Assembly: GCA_000471925.1 (NCBI GenBank)
Contig: CP006667.1
Coordinates: 3,472,001 to 3,536,000, forward strand
Reading direction: 5' to 3'
Length of the DNA stretch: 64,000 nt
From: Ralstonia pickettii DTP0602
GTDB lineage: Bacteria > Pseudomonadota > Gammaproteobacteria > Burkholderiales > Burkholderiaceae
Below the pieces are notes generated by a model. That model did no database searches and was not told the DNA's origin. It saw nothing but the letters and a program-made list of their open reading frames with translations. Position numbers and translations under genes: made by a program. Position 1 is the stretch's first letter. Each line of letters opens with the position of its first letter. Shown one piece after another: positions 16,668 to 25,530 of the stretch.

Positions 16668-18551
16668 TTATGCTGTTTTGGCCGATATCACACGCGGCGA
16701 CTCCTGCCCGGAACCGGCGGACGGGGATAGCGACAGGTAAGGGTTGTTCGGCGGCATATCGGAGAACAGGACTCGCGGGTCTTCCAACAGGTAGCCGTGA
16801 AGTCTCCGCGACTTCCGCGGCCCCTTCACTGTGCAGGTCCAGATGTTCAGGCCACCCTGCTGCTTGCTGTGCAGTTGCAGCTTCTCGAACCGTTTCTGCA
16901 CCCATTGCCAATCTGCCACTTGGTTTTGCTTGGCAAGGAAAGCAGTCTTGGGATGTTCCTGGGCATAGCGCTGGAACACACCGGGACTCACCAGATAGAC
17001 GGTATCGGCGACCGTATGCACCAATGCCTTGGCGTCATTGATGATGAGCGCGCGCTCTTCGATGCGCCGACGCAGCCAGGCAACAAAATGCTCCCCTGAC
17101 GGCGTTTCCTCCTGCCCCGAAGTCAAGGCGGACGCCAGCGACACCGAGCCGGTTGGCGCCCTCAGCTCTCCGGACTCTCTGGACTCTCCGGACTCTCCGG
17201 ACTCGAGAGCACGGTCGTCCAGAACTGGGGGACGGAGTTCGATGGCTGATGAGGAAGCGGCCGACGCCGCGCTGGGAGGGACAAGCAGATCCACCAAGGC
17301 TTCGACGCTATCGCCCGTTGGCTGGCCGGCGGACGAAGGCTCAGATGCGGACGAACTCGCAGCGATTGGCAGGGATGCGAGAATCGTTGCCTCCCCCGCT
17401 TCCTGGACTACCGTCACCGTACCGGTGAACGATGGGGGCCGCTCATCTCCTTCCCAGATCAGCGAGGGCGCGAGGCGCAGAAGCGTGAAGGTATGGGACC
17501 AACCGATATCGCTTGTCACGGTACCTTTCCATATCGCCTTGCCGTCCGGCGTGGCCAAGGCGATGCCATGGTCCTGCAGCACGTTGAAGACGGCGGTGTT
17601 GCTGGAAGGAATGCCGTCGATGCCCTGCGACAACAGGTGTGCGCGCAGCTTGTCGGAAACAGTCTTGCTCACCAGCCAGAGCGCGTCCTGGGTCAACCAG
17701 CCGTCCGAAGCCTGAGGCTGGTTCAACTTGAACTCCTCCTTGAGCAGGTAGCGCAGGCCGTCCAGCAGCTTGCGCTGTAGCGCGTTCCTGGGGGCAGCCA
17801 GAGCCTTACTCGGGTCGCCGCCGAGTTCCTGCGCGACCGAGGCCTGATCGGCCTGGACCACCAGTTCGCCCAGCGTGCCGGCGTGCTCGTCCTGGCCGGC
17901 CAGGACATAAAGCAAGGCGGACCACAGGTCGGGATACCCACTCAGCCAGTCGAAGATGTCCGTATCGAGCAGGCGTGCGTACAGCAACCCGGTTGCCGCG
18001 CCGTGAAGCCGGTACTCGCGATCCTTGCGGTAGCGGAAGCGGTATGGCCGCCGCAGCGGGCCATGCCAAGGGTGCCAAACAGTGCCGTCGCCATTCTCGA
18101 CATGCAGATCCACGGCGATTTTGCCGACATCGTGCAGCAGTGCCGCGTAGGCAGTGCCTGCGGTCCAGGCTTCAGCCTGCGCGGCTTGGGCTTCCGGCGT
18201 AGCACCGGCCGGCAGGAGATGGGATTGTCGCAACTTCAGCGCGTAGGCGACGACTTCCAGGCCGTGGTCCAGCATGCCGCCCGGGTAGGCATGGTGGTGG
18301 CTTTCCGAGGCCGGGAACTGCTGGACCAGTTCAGCGTAGCGTTCCAACGGCGCGAGATACAACCTTGCGAACTGGTCACGGGAGACAGAAGTGCGCTGCC
18401 AAATGTGCTCCAGCAGCTTCTGTCGGCGCGCTGTCGCCAGCAGGGACGCCGCCGATTCCGGCCGCGTCAGCCCTTTAGGAGGCTCCATGGTAGGTGTGGA
18501 CGGAGTGTCGGTGTTTGGCGGCACTCTTCTGCGTAGGAACAACGAAAGCAT
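16668..18551 (-). CDS. traI: MobH-type relaxase (ICE TraI, PFL_4751 family)
   Basis: A 627-residue relaxase of the ICE_TraI_Pfluor type, which nicks oriT and pilots DNA in PFGI-1/ICEclc elements. The N-terminal TraI_2 domain carries SHHHAYPGGMLDHGLEVVAY (about residues 84-103) and LLHDVGKIAVDLHVENGDG (about 139-157), the HD-hydrolase-like residues that define MobH. A Ser/Pro-rich linker with SGESGESRESGE leads to the C-terminal domain FVAWLRRRIEERALIINDAK. The start MLSLFLRRRVPP at 18551 matches relatives; the frame opens at 18611. It appears complete. oriT would be expected close by but was not identified. Confidence 0.88.
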   Translation of the reverse strand: MLSLFLRRRVPPNTDTPSTPTMEPPKGLTRPESAASLLATARRQKLLEHIWQRTSVSRDQFARLYLAPLERYAELVQQFPASESHHHAYPGGMLDHGLEVVAYALKLRQSHLLPAGATPEAQAAQAEAWTAGTAYAALLHDVGKIAVDLHVENGDGTVWHPWHGPLRRPYRFRYRKDREYRLHGAATGLLYARLLDTDIFDWLSGYPDLWSALLYVLAGQDEHAGTLGELVVQADQASVAQELGGDPSKALAAPRNALQRKLLDGLRYLLKEEFKLNQPQASDGWLTQDALWLVSKTVSDKLRAHLLSQGIDGIPSSNTAVFNVLQDHGIALATPDGKAIWKGTVTSDIGWSHTFTLLRLAPSLIWEGDERPPSFTGTVTVVQEAGEATILASLPIAASSSASEPSSAGQPTGDSVEALVDLLVPPSAASAASSSAIELRPPVLDDRALESGESGESRESGELRAPTGSVSLASALTSGQEETPSGEHFVAWLRRRIEERALIINDAKALVHTVADTVYLVSPGVFQRYAQEHPKTAFLAKQNQVADWQWVQKRFEKLQLHSKQQGGLNIWTCTVKGPRKSRRLHGYLLEDPRVLFSDMPPNNPYLSLSPSAGSGQESPRVISAKTA

Positions 18552-18723
18552 GGCGAATTCCGGATGACGGGCAGACCTTTGGATAGAGCAACGGCTCTTC
18601 TCAGGCCACACCCAATGCGGGCTTGGCCCAGGTCGGATTGAGGTGGGAAGGCTGCCTGTGCCGGACCTAGGATTCTGGCTCCTAGAACAACCGGGTGGAC
18701 ATCATGCGGCATCTTAGCCATAA

Positions 18724-18747
18724 TGACCATATTAATCGATATGGTCA
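18724..18747. promoter_or_regulatory. Inverted repeat operator of the toxin-antitoxin operon
   Basis: TGACCATAT and ATATGGTCA flank 6 bases (TAATCG), forming perfect 9-bp arms that end 10 bp before the antitoxin ATG. The site is AT-rich and overlaps the likely -10. This is the usual arrangement for autorepression by a Phd/YefM antitoxin-toxin complex. Confidence 0.75.
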
Positions 18748-18757
18748 GGGGTGTATC

Positions 18758-19030
18758 ATGATCACCGAAGTCAGCGCCGTGAACTTCCGGCAGAACCTGG
18801 GTGAGATGCTCAACCAGGTGCAGTACCGCAACGACAGCATCGTCATCAACAAGGACGGCAAGCCGGTCGCTGCCCTGGTGGACGCCGAGCTTTTCGCCCG
18901 CATCCGGCGTATGCGGGAGCGTTTTGACGCGCTGAGCGAACGGATCGCCCAGGCGTATGCCGATGTGCCCGTCGCGGAAGGTCTGGCCGAGATCGACGCC
19001 GCGGTGGCGGCCGAGCGGAAGCAGCGCTGA
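18758..19030 (+). CDS. Phd/YefM-type antitoxin
   Basis: A 90-residue antitoxin. The N-terminal DNA-binding domain (VSAVNFRQNLGEMLNQVQYR) is followed by NDSIVINKDGKPVAALVDAE and LFARI, the Phd/YefM signature. The charged C-terminal helix should wrap the toxin. The ATG at 18758 was preferred to 18695 because the former matches the family start and leaves the palindromic operator untranslated. The stop overlaps the toxin start (TGATG), giving tight coupling. It probably stabilises the ICE. Confidence 0.88.
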   Translation: MITEVSAVNFRQNLGEMLNQVQYRNDSIVINKDGKPVAALVDAELFARIRRMRERFDALSERIAQAYADVPVAEGLAEIDAAVAAERKQR

Positions 19031-19443
19031 TGCCGGGATTGCGTGTCGTGCTCGATACCAACGTGCTGGTGTCGGGACTTGCCTACCCAGGCAGTGTGCC
19101 GGGGCGCATCGTCACCGCCTGGCGCCAGGGCGGCCTGGAGGTGACATTGTCGCGCTACATCCTGGACGAGTTGGTCAGGGTGCTGCCGCGTCTGTCTCGG
19201 GTGAACATGACGCCAGCAGAAATCCGCGACCTGGCCGACAGCTTCATGTTCTTGGCGGATGTTGTCGAACCCGAGGGCACCCAGGACGCGAACCTGCGCG
19301 ACCCCGCCGACCAGCCCGTGCTGCTTACGTTGTTGGCGGCGAAGGCCGACTACCTGCTCACCGGCGACAAGGATCTGCTGGCGCTGGCCAGCCAGTACCC
19401 CATCCTCACGCCCGCGGAGTTTTGGGCACGCCACGGGGTCTGA
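19030..19443 (+). CDS. PIN-domain toxin (COG1569 type)
   Basis: A 137-residue PIN-domain ribonuclease of the putative toxin-antitoxin PIN family. The acidic residues are in place: VVLDTNVLVSGL (Asp9), DELVRVLPRLSRV, RDPADQPVLLTLLAAKADYL and LTGDKDLL. These coordinate Mg2+ for RNA cleavage in VapC-like toxins. It overlaps the antitoxin stop by one base. The pair lies between relaxase and DUF3742, a common cargo slot in this ICE class. The RNA target is unknown. Confidence 0.88.
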   Translation: MPGLRVVLDTNVLVSGLAYPGSVPGRIVTAWRQGGLEVTLSRYILDELVRVLPRLSRVNMTPAEIRDLADSFMFLADVVEPEGTQDANLRDPADQPVLLTLLAAKADYLLTGDKDLLALASQYPILTPAEFWARHGV

Positions 19444-19556
19444 TTGGATGTTGCAGGGGAATTCGCCTCTCGGTTGAAAAACCGCACAGGATTTAATCAA
19501 GCAAACCAAGCGCGAGTATCGAGAGAGCACGACAGGACAACCATGAGGTAGCCACC

Positions 19557-19931
19557 ATGAAGACCGCTGCACAGACTACTTTCGCGGAACGGCTGGGCCG
19601 GACCTTGGGCCCAGCGTGGCGAGGATGTGTGCGTCTGGACTGCCGGGCGAATGCTTGGCTGCTCGCGCAAGGATGCGCGCCTGGCTTCGCTAAGACTGTG
19701 CTGCTGCTCATCAAGCTCGCGGCACTCGGTGTGCTGGCTTACGCTGCGCTCTGGCTAACAGCACTCCTCGTTCTCGCTGTGACCACTGCTTGGGTGGCAG
19801 CGCAGAAGGCCACCGAAGATGATTCGGATTTCCTTGGCCGTGAAACTGACACAAGGGACCACAAACAGGGGCTCTTCTATCACCCAGCGTCCTACGACGA
19901 TGACCCGGACCCGCGATTTGAGGATGATTAG
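19557..19931 (+). CDS. DUF3742 family ICE protein
   Basis: A 124-residue DUF3742 protein, a small membrane protein conserved in this ICE class next to the relaxase end of the transfer cluster. After a basic amphipathic N-terminus (ERLGRTLGPAWRGCVRLD) comes one long hydrophobic segment (residues about 48-81), then an acidic tail with GLFYHPASYDDDPDPRFEDD. GAGGTAGCC precedes the ATG. It is convergent with the TraG-like gene, 13 bp apart. Function is unknown. Confidence 0.82.
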   Translation: MKTAAQTTFAERLGRTLGPAWRGCVRLDCRANAWLLAQGCAPGFAKTVLLLIKLAALGVLAYAALWLTALLVLAVTTAWVAAQKATEDDSDFLGRETDTRDHKQGLFYHPASYDDDPDPRFEDD

Positions 19932-19944
19932 CGTCCGGACGAGC

Positions 19945-21465
19945 CTACTTTTTGCTCGCATTAATCAGTAGACCTGATCCTTTTGCCCCTGCTTGCCCGG
20001 CATCCCTGGTCCCATTGGCCAGCCCCTGAAGCAGCCCGCCAGCACGGACCCCCACCCAGCCTAGCGCGGTGACCCACAAGCTCGGCAGCACAAGGAACAT
20101 CGTCGCCATGACGAAGTTCAGCAGCATGTCGCCGAAGGCATTGTTCAGGCCGATCAAGGGATCGAAGTTCGAGTGCGGCCGGTTCGCACCAAACCCCCAG
20201 CCATAGAGCGCATCGAGGATCGTGCTGTCCAGCCAGCGCGCAAGCTGGAACCAGAAATCCACGAAGAACAGCGCGAACTCGACGCAGCTCACGGCTACCA
20301 CGGCCTTCAGCTCGTAGGTGCCGAACAGCAGCACCAGCGGGATGCAGATGACGAGTGCCATCTTGAGCAGCGACAGCACCATCGGCAGCGCCTGGCGCAC
20401 CACGTCCATGGCTGGGAAGAAAGCAGGCGACCCGGCGGCCAGGCCGAGATCGCCGGTGCCGCGCGCCACAATGTTGGGCAGCGTCTTCTCGATCTGACCG
20501 CCGTAGTCGGTATAGACGGTCCCCTGGTTCATCTTCTGTTGCCGGGGCGAGACGACGGCGCGGATCACCGAGTCGTTGACCTCATTCTGCGAGAGGAACC
20601 CCGCCCATCGCCCGATACGAGAGAGCAGATCGGGATCGACCTGGGCCAGCAGGCGTGCGCGCAGCCCACTGCTGCCATCGGACCACCATTGCCGGCAGGT
20701 CGGATAGCCGCCGCCACTGTCCACCTGGGCCAGCCCCGCATCGCGGGACGCGTCGTAAGGCCAAGCCGTGCGCGGCGTGCTCGAATGGTAGGTGTCGTAG
20801 AAGCCGGCGGTGTTGAGGAAGTAGCCCGAACCGATCCAGGTGACGTCGTTCATCTGTTCGTCGGAGAGCGTCGGCCGGCTCATGAACAGCCTGGCGCGCG
20901 AAGGGCCGTAGCAGTCACGCACGAAATCCCCGACTTCCTGGGCCAGCATCGGGTTATCGATGCGCGTGGCGTCCACATCCATGCGTATCTGCCGCAGGTC
21001 CGTTCCACAAGGGATCGCCGCCACCGCAGCACCCGTGACGGCCTTCGATATGGCGTGCATGAAGAACCACCACACCGGCACCAGTGCGCTCTGGTTGTTG
21101 AGCGTCGTATAGGCGCTGGACCAACCCGTATCGGCCGGCTGGGGGACATTGACTTGGCACTGCGCGGAACGGCTCGTGTCGAGTTTGATCGTGCTGAGAT
21201 CCACCGGAAGGAAGGGGATGCCGGCGAACAGGATCACCACGATCGCTACCCACACGCGGTTCTCGATGCGCATCGAGGACAACACGCCCTTGTTGCCCTC
21301 GTCCGCGCCTTCTGCCCTCGCGCGCAGCCACTCGTGGATCACGATGGCAACGAACGGCAGCGCGAACAGGCCGCTCGCCACGAGGATGTTCCAGATGCCG
21401 TTGTTGACCACCCACCCTACCAGAGTCAGGTAATACTCCAGGTAGTCGGTCGTGTAGAGGGTCAT
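19945..21465 (-). CDS. traG: TraG-like mating-pair membrane protein
   Basis: A 506-residue inner-membrane protein matching the conjugal transfer TraG N-terminal family. Hydrophobic segments lie near residues 20-45 and 72-92. A cysteine-containing periplasmic middle follows (CGTDLRQIRMD, FVRDCYGPSR), then several helices from about 360 to 480 (PMVLSLLKMALVICIPLVLL). In related ICEs this gene closes the type IV secretion cluster and is needed for mating-pair stabilisation. It is the last gene of the long minus-strand transfer operon. Confidence 0.82.
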   Translation of the reverse strand: MTLYTTDYLEYYLTLVGWVVNNGIWNILVASGLFALPFVAIVIHEWLRARAEGADEGNKGVLSSMRIENRVWVAIVVILFAGIPFLPVDLSTIKLDTSRSAQCQVNVPQPADTGWSSAYTTLNNQSALVPVWWFFMHAISKAVTGAAVAAIPCGTDLRQIRMDVDATRIDNPMLAQEVGDFVRDCYGPSRARLFMSRPTLSDEQMNDVTWIGSGYFLNTAGFYDTYHSSTPRTAWPYDASRDAGLAQVDSGGGYPTCRQWWSDGSSGLRARLLAQVDPDLLSRIGRWAGFLSQNEVNDSVIRAVVSPRQQKMNQGTVYTDYGGQIEKTLPNIVARGTGDLGLAAGSPAFFPAMDVVRQALPMVLSLLKMALVICIPLVLLFGTYELKAVVAVSCVEFALFFVDFWFQLARWLDSTILDALYGWGFGANRPHSNFDPLIGLNNAFGDMLLNFVMATMFLVLPSLWVTALGWVGVRAGGLLQGLANGTRDAGQAGAKGSGLLINASKK

Positions 21466-21480
21466 GAGGTCCTCCCAGCT

Positions 21481-21834
21481 TCAGCCATGGCGCAGCAGTT
21501 GGCTGCCTTCGAGCAGCACGATGGTGATCACGGCCGCGATCTCGACTCGCAGCAGGCGTTGATGCGCTTCGCCCGACGGCTCGCGCTGCCGCAGGCGCCC
21601 GCGCATCCACCACCAGCCATAAGCCGTCGCTGCGTAGAGAAGCAGCCGCCAGACGAAGAAATGGGTCGCGTGAGCACGCAGCCAGCGTTCCCAGCCGTCG
21701 ATGCTGCCGACGAAGTGGATGCCGGCCACACTCACAACCACGGAGATGCCGACTACCACCAGTAGCCACAGCAGCGCAATGCACATGCGGCGGTTGAGCA
21801 GCCAGGCCGGCCGCAGCCAGGTTCGGTCGGTCAC
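21481..21834 (-). CDS. Small ICE membrane protein
   Basis: A 117-residue protein with hydrophobic segments at about 17-40 and 60-75 and a third near the C-terminus (IAAVITIVLLEGSQLL). It begins with GTG at 21834 in a GTGA overlap with the upstream gene stop, so translation is coupled. A gene of this size occurs at the same place in related elements. No enzymatic motif is seen. Confidence 0.7.
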   Translation of the reverse strand: MTDRTWLRPAWLLNRRMCIALLWLLVVVGISVVVSVAGIHFVGSIDGWERWLRAHATHFFVWRLLLYAATAYGWWWMRGRLRQREPSGEAHQRLLRVEIAAVITIVLLEGSQLLRHG

Positions 21835-23234
21835 GGCGTGCTCCGCGGCTTCTGCACTTCCTTGAGCCGATCGCGCGTGGTGTCGCCCTCGAAGATGCCG
21901 CGCGATCCGCCGGCGCGGGTCTCGTGGCGCTGCACGATCGCCAAGGCGGAGTTCCCGGCCAGCGTGCGCCGCAGCTCCAGCTCGGCCTTGAGGTTGTTGA
22001 TCTCCTGCTCCAGCGTACTGTTCTCCCGGTCGACCTCCTTCACGGCCAACTCATTGGCTGCGACGTTCGGCTCCTTCTTGCCGGTCACCAGCGTGCGCTG
22101 CAACAGCAAGGCCTTCTCCAGCACACTTGACAGCGCCGCCTCGGAAGCCAGCCGCTTGCCCAGCAAATCCTGGTCGGGCTCATCGCGCAGGGCTTCGATC
22201 ACGCCGCGGGTGATCGGCAGCGAATTGCTGCCGGCCGCCTCGAGGTTCAATACCGTCGTCGGCTTCACACCCGTCACCAGCTCCTGCAGCGCCTGCAGTT
22301 TGGCTTCGTACTCTTCCTGAATCACCGGCGTGAGGCCGACGCCCGGCGTGGTCTGCGTCTTGGTGCAGTTGTCGCAGGTGCGCTGCTCGCGCTCGCCCAG
22401 CACACGGGTGGCGAAGTTGGTAGCGGCCTGCGGCGAGGACCAGGTGAGGCAGGTCAGCCGATTGCCGCAGGAAGCACGCGGAATCGACGAGGTATCCGTG
22501 GCGTTGCGCCCATTGAGCAGGTTGTAGCCCGCGCGGGTTACGTCGCTCACCACCTTGATCGAACTCTGGCCCGAGCCGCCCGCATTGCCGCCGCCGACCC
22601 AAGGCACGCCGTTGTTGCCCTTGTTCGATTCGGCCCGCTCAATGGCCGACACGGCATCGGTGCTGCTGACCGCATCACGCAGTGCCATGCCCTCGGCGAG
22701 CTGATCCCACCCAGCCTGGCCGCCTGCTATGTCCGCCGTGCGGTTGGCGATGGCGCGGCAGGTCATCTTGGAGCGGTCGAAATCCAGGCGCGCCTGCAGC
22801 ACGCCGTTGGTCAGCAGGTTGTAGAGGGCCGGATCAGCGCGCTGGATGATCAGCGCCGGCAGCGACGCCACGGCGCTGGTGGCGTTCTGGATCACCGAGG
22901 ACATGATGGCCTGGAAGCCGTTAGTGATGCCGTTGAGCTGGTTCTGCAGCGTCGTCGTGATGCTCATGTCGCCGCAGATCAGGTTGCTGTTCCAGCCGAC
23001 CCCGACGCCGATGCTCTGCATGTTGCCAGCCCCGCCCATGGACACGGCCCGACCGCCGCCCACACTGTAGAGCACGTCGTCGCCGATGACGCTGCCGCTC
23101 ACGCTCGCGCCGTTGCGGTCGATACGGGTCTGCGCCCAGGCGATACCAGCTGCGGCCGTGACGGCGCAAGCGAGCACGATGGTCAACGCGTAGGGCGTGG
23201 CACGCCCTGCTATACGGGAATGGAACGCCTTCAT
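21831..23234 (-). CDS. ICE conjugation protein, PFL_4711 family (TIGR03755)
   Basis: A 467-residue secreted protein. The signal peptide TPYALTIVLACAVTAAAGIA ends before AWA|Q. Mature blocks include NSNLICGDMSITTTLQNQLN, several cysteines (RKMTC-like, CGNRLTCL, RTCDNCTK), and a long coiled-coil end (NSTLEQEINNLKAELELRRT). The ATG at 23234 fits the signal peptide and lies 10 bp after the preceding stop; the longer frame to 23375 is out of family. It is a periplasmic or outer-membrane part of the F/TraH-like pore. Confidence 0.85.
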   Translation of the reverse strand: MKAFHSRIAGRATPYALTIVLACAVTAAAGIAWAQTRIDRNGASVSGSVIGDDVLYSVGGGRAVSMGGAGNMQSIGVGVGWNSNLICGDMSITTTLQNQLNGITNGFQAIMSSVIQNATSAVASLPALIIQRADPALYNLLTNGVLQARLDFDRSKMTCRAIANRTADIAGGQAGWDQLAEGMALRDAVSSTDAVSAIERAESNKGNNGVPWVGGGNAGGSGQSSIKVVSDVTRAGYNLLNGRNATDTSSIPRASCGNRLTCLTWSSPQAATNFATRVLGEREQRTCDNCTKTQTTPGVGLTPVIQEEYEAKLQALQELVTGVKPTTVLNLEAAGSNSLPITRGVIEALRDEPDQDLLGKRLASEAALSSVLEKALLLQRTLVTGKKEPNVAANELAVKEVDRENSTLEQEINNLKAELELRRTLAGNSALAIVQRHETRAGGSRGIFEGDTTRDRLKEVQKPRSTP

Positions 23235-23244
23235 CGGGAATACC

Positions 23245-24195
23245 TCACATGAAATCGACGCTACCGAGGAAGACCTGCCCCCGGCGCTGGCAACAGGCAT
23301 AGGGCCGCCACAGCGCCCAGGCGTAGTCGCCCTGCTGGGCCTGCACGCGCGGGCTGTTGTGCGGAAAGACCGCACAAGAGTTCGAAAGGGTCGGCGTCAG
23401 CTCCTGCCACTTGCCGGTGGAGGTATCGCCTTCCATCAGTGCGCCGGCCGGCCAGTAACCATCACGGGCATTGGCCAGCAGTGGTTGATAGACGTGGGGC
23501 TGGGTGCGCCGCGTCACGATGTCGCCCGCGCGCTGCGCGACCACGGCACCGCTCTTGTAGTCGTCGGTCTGGTGCAAGAAGCCGCCGCGCGGATAGACAT
23601 TGCCCCACAGATCCAGCGTCGCGCGGCCGCCGATCTCTCGCATGCCGGGGATCCGCGCCTCCGGGTACACCATCTCTGGCACGTTGTAGCGCCAGGCCAT
23701 TGTGTCGAGCGTGCTCAGAAGGTATGGCATGAAGGCCGTACCCGCACCCTGACAGGTGTAACCAGAGGCGCTGGCGAACTGGCTGAACACCGAGCCGGCG
23801 GGATGCCCGATCACGTCGGCGTTCTTGAACTTCGCCAGGTTGTTTTCGTTGTCATGGTTGGTGGCGCCGTCGCCGCCGGTCTGGGCCGTGGGATTCGGCA
23901 TGCTTATCGCGCGCACCTCGATCCACGGGTTCTCGCCAGTGTTCGAGTAACTCGACACCACCGCATCCGGGACGTAGTGGCGCACCTTCACCGACGTGCG
24001 CACCCTGCAACCCGACCACGAGCAATACAGCCAGTAGCAGATGCCGACGACGCGGTACTCCAGACAGCCGGGCGACGCAGAAGAGGCCACGATGGTGGCC
24101 GTGGTCAAAGCGAATGCCGACGCGGCGCCGCTCAGGAGCGCTAATGCCATAGCCAGCCGAAACCGGCGAGAGAGTGGCAAGAGCAGGCGATTCAT
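23245..24195 (-). CDS. ICE TraU-like protein, PFL_4710 family (TIGR03756)
   Basis: A 316-residue exported protein with an N-terminal signal (LAMALALLSGAASAFA). It is cysteine-rich with motifs CLEYRVVGICYWLYCSWSGC and, at the end, YACCQRRGQVFLG. This is the TraU-like family of the PFGI-1 class, required for DNA transfer in F-like systems. It overlaps the downstream end of the TIGR03757 gene by 4 bases. Disulfides in this protein may need the DsbA-like protein encoded at 25516. Confidence 0.86.
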   Translation of the reverse strand: MNRLLLPLSRRFRLAMALALLSGAASAFALTTATIVASSASPGCLEYRVVGICYWLYCSWSGCRVRTSVKVRHYVPDAVVSSYSNTGENPWIEVRAISMPNPTAQTGGDGATNHDNENNLAKFKNADVIGHPAGSVFSQFASASGYTCQGAGTAFMPYLLSTLDTMAWRYNVPEMVYPEARIPGMREIGGRATLDLWGNVYPRGGFLHQTDDYKSGAVVAQRAGDIVTRRTQPHVYQPLLANARDGYWPAGALMEGDTSTGKWQELTPTLSNSCAVFPHNSPRVQAQQGDYAWALWRPYACCQRRGQVFLGSVDFM

Positions 24196-24638
24196 GGCTG
24201 TTCCCTCCGATGGCTTTCGATGCGCGCCACGGCGCGCGCAACGTCCGGGTCGCCATAGACCACATAGCGGCGGTCGACCACTACGGCGGGCACCTTGACG
24301 ACGCCCAGACGCCAGGCATCGGCAACGCCCTGGTAGGCTAGGCCTATTCGGCGCTGAAGTTCGTCCTTGCCCCCGCTCATGCGCTGACGCACGAGGTCGG
24401 CGGCCAGGCTCGCATCTGCGGGCAGGCCCGCAGACAGCTCGGCCTCGATGCGGGAGGGAAGGTCCAGTTTGATGACCCGCTCACCGCCCATGGTTCGTAC
24501 TGGATGGCGGCTGTCGGTGATGACAAGCACGTCGGCGGCGAAGGCGGGCGTGCAGAATGTAATCAGCATGGTTGGCAGTACAGCAGCGATGCAGTGGGCC
24601 GGCCACCCCGGCAAGAACTTGAGTAGAAGGGCTGACAT
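24192..24638 (-). CDS. ICE protein, PFL_4709 family (TIGR03757)
   Basis: A 148-residue exported protein starting MSALLLKFLPG with a signal-like segment (CIAAVLPTMLITFCTPAFA). The mature part has ADVLVITDSRHPV, KLDLPSRIEAELSAGLPA and KVPAVVVDRRYVVYGDPDVA, resembling the TrbC/thioredoxin-like repeat used in F-type transfer. It is coupled to the TraU-like gene by an ATGA overlap. The frame extends to 24743, but the start at 24638 fits the signal peptide. Confidence 0.83.
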   Translation of the reverse strand: MSALLLKFLPGWPAHCIAAVLPTMLITFCTPAFAADVLVITDSRHPVRTMGGERVIKLDLPSRIEAELSAGLPADASLAADLVRQRMSGGKDELQRRIGLAYQGVADAWRLGVVKVPAVVVDRRYVVYGDPDVARAVARIESHRREQP

Positions 24639-24830
24639 GCACGGGATCCTGGGAAGCTGATCAGAGCCATAGTCAAACGCTGAAGGCGGCATCGCCTCGA
24701 CAAACAAGACGCACTGCGCGTGTTCCGTTTGTTGGCTCAGCACGGAACGCGTTGCATTGGCGACAAGAATGGCGGGAGCCGAAGCTCCCGCAGGGTGGAA
24801 TATGCGCGTCCGGAACGTCGCCGTGACCGG

Positions 24831-25322
24831 TTACAGCAGCCCCGAATCGGCGAACGAGTACGGTGTGTCCTTGCCGATGATGACGTGATCCAGCAGACGA
24901 ACCTCCACCAGCGCCAAGGCGACAATGAGTTGGTCCGTGAGCACTCGATCGGCCATCGACGGCTCGGTTATCCCGGACGGATGTTGATGCGCAAGGATGA
25001 GCGCCGAGGCGTTGAGGGCCAAGGCGCGCTGAACAACCACTCGCGGATATACCGCGACCTCGCTACGCGAGCCCTTGAACAGCGGCTCGTAGGCGAGTAC
25101 CTGGTGCTGACCGTCGAGGAACACCGCTGCAAACACCTCGTTGGCCTCCGCAACCAGTTTGAGACGCAGGAAGTCGCACACGGCCGCGAGACCGTTCAGC
25201 ACCGGACCGGACTTGAAGACACGCTTTTCCAGCAAGGTGATGGCCTGCTGGATGATCCAATCCTCGTGCTGGGCGGCAAGCAGAGCGAGCGACTGCGGGG
25301 TGGAATCAGACACAAAAGACAT
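24831..25322 (-). CDS. radC: RadC family JAB-domain protein
   Basis: A 163-residue RadC-like protein with the JAMM/MPN metal site AHQHPSGITEPSMADRVLTD near residues 114-133. The ATG at 25322 has GGAGG upstream. It is the short mobile-element form, lacking the N-terminal helix-hairpin-helix of chromosomal RadC. It stands between the DsbA-like and TIGR03757 genes, its usual place in these ICEs. The role is unproven despite the historic link to DNA repair. Confidence 0.88.
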   Translation of the reverse strand: MSFVSDSTPQSLALLAAQHEDWIIQQAITLLEKRVFKSGPVLNGLAAVCDFLRLKLVAEANEVFAAVFLDGQHQVLAYEPLFKGSRSEVAVYPRVVVQRALALNASALILAHQHPSGITEPSMADRVLTDQLIVALALVEVRLLDHVIIGKDTPYSFADSGLL

Positions 25323-25450
25323 GGCAAACCTCCAATGGTTAAATTCGGAGGCGCATGCCCCGGGAGGGCAAACCCTCCAAGGGATGACAGCATGAGACAG
25401 CGGACAAACAGGCATCCACCACCGCGGTGGCGATGGCTGTTCGCGCCAAG

Positions 25451-25530
25451 GATGCGATGCGAACGGGGTTTCGATCAACGCGGTCGCGCCGCGCCGTAGC
25501 CTTGAAGATCGAGGGCTACCTGGGCATGTC
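25451..25530. repeat. Dispersed about 78-bp element, copy A
   Basis: Aligned by eye, this region matches 42181-42258 with a shared core AGCCTTGAAGATCG, a shared CCTGGGCATG end and a shared left part TCGATC(A/C)ACGCGG. It straddles the stop of the DsbA-like gene and the leader of radC. Its role is unknown. Confidence 0.55.

Noticed and set aside
17150..17220. Short repeated GGACTCT units suggesting a repeat array or CRISPR
   Set aside because: They encode the Ser/Gly/Glu linker of the relaxase (SGESGESRESGE); no spacers, so not CRISPR. No CRISPR array was seen anywhere in the window.
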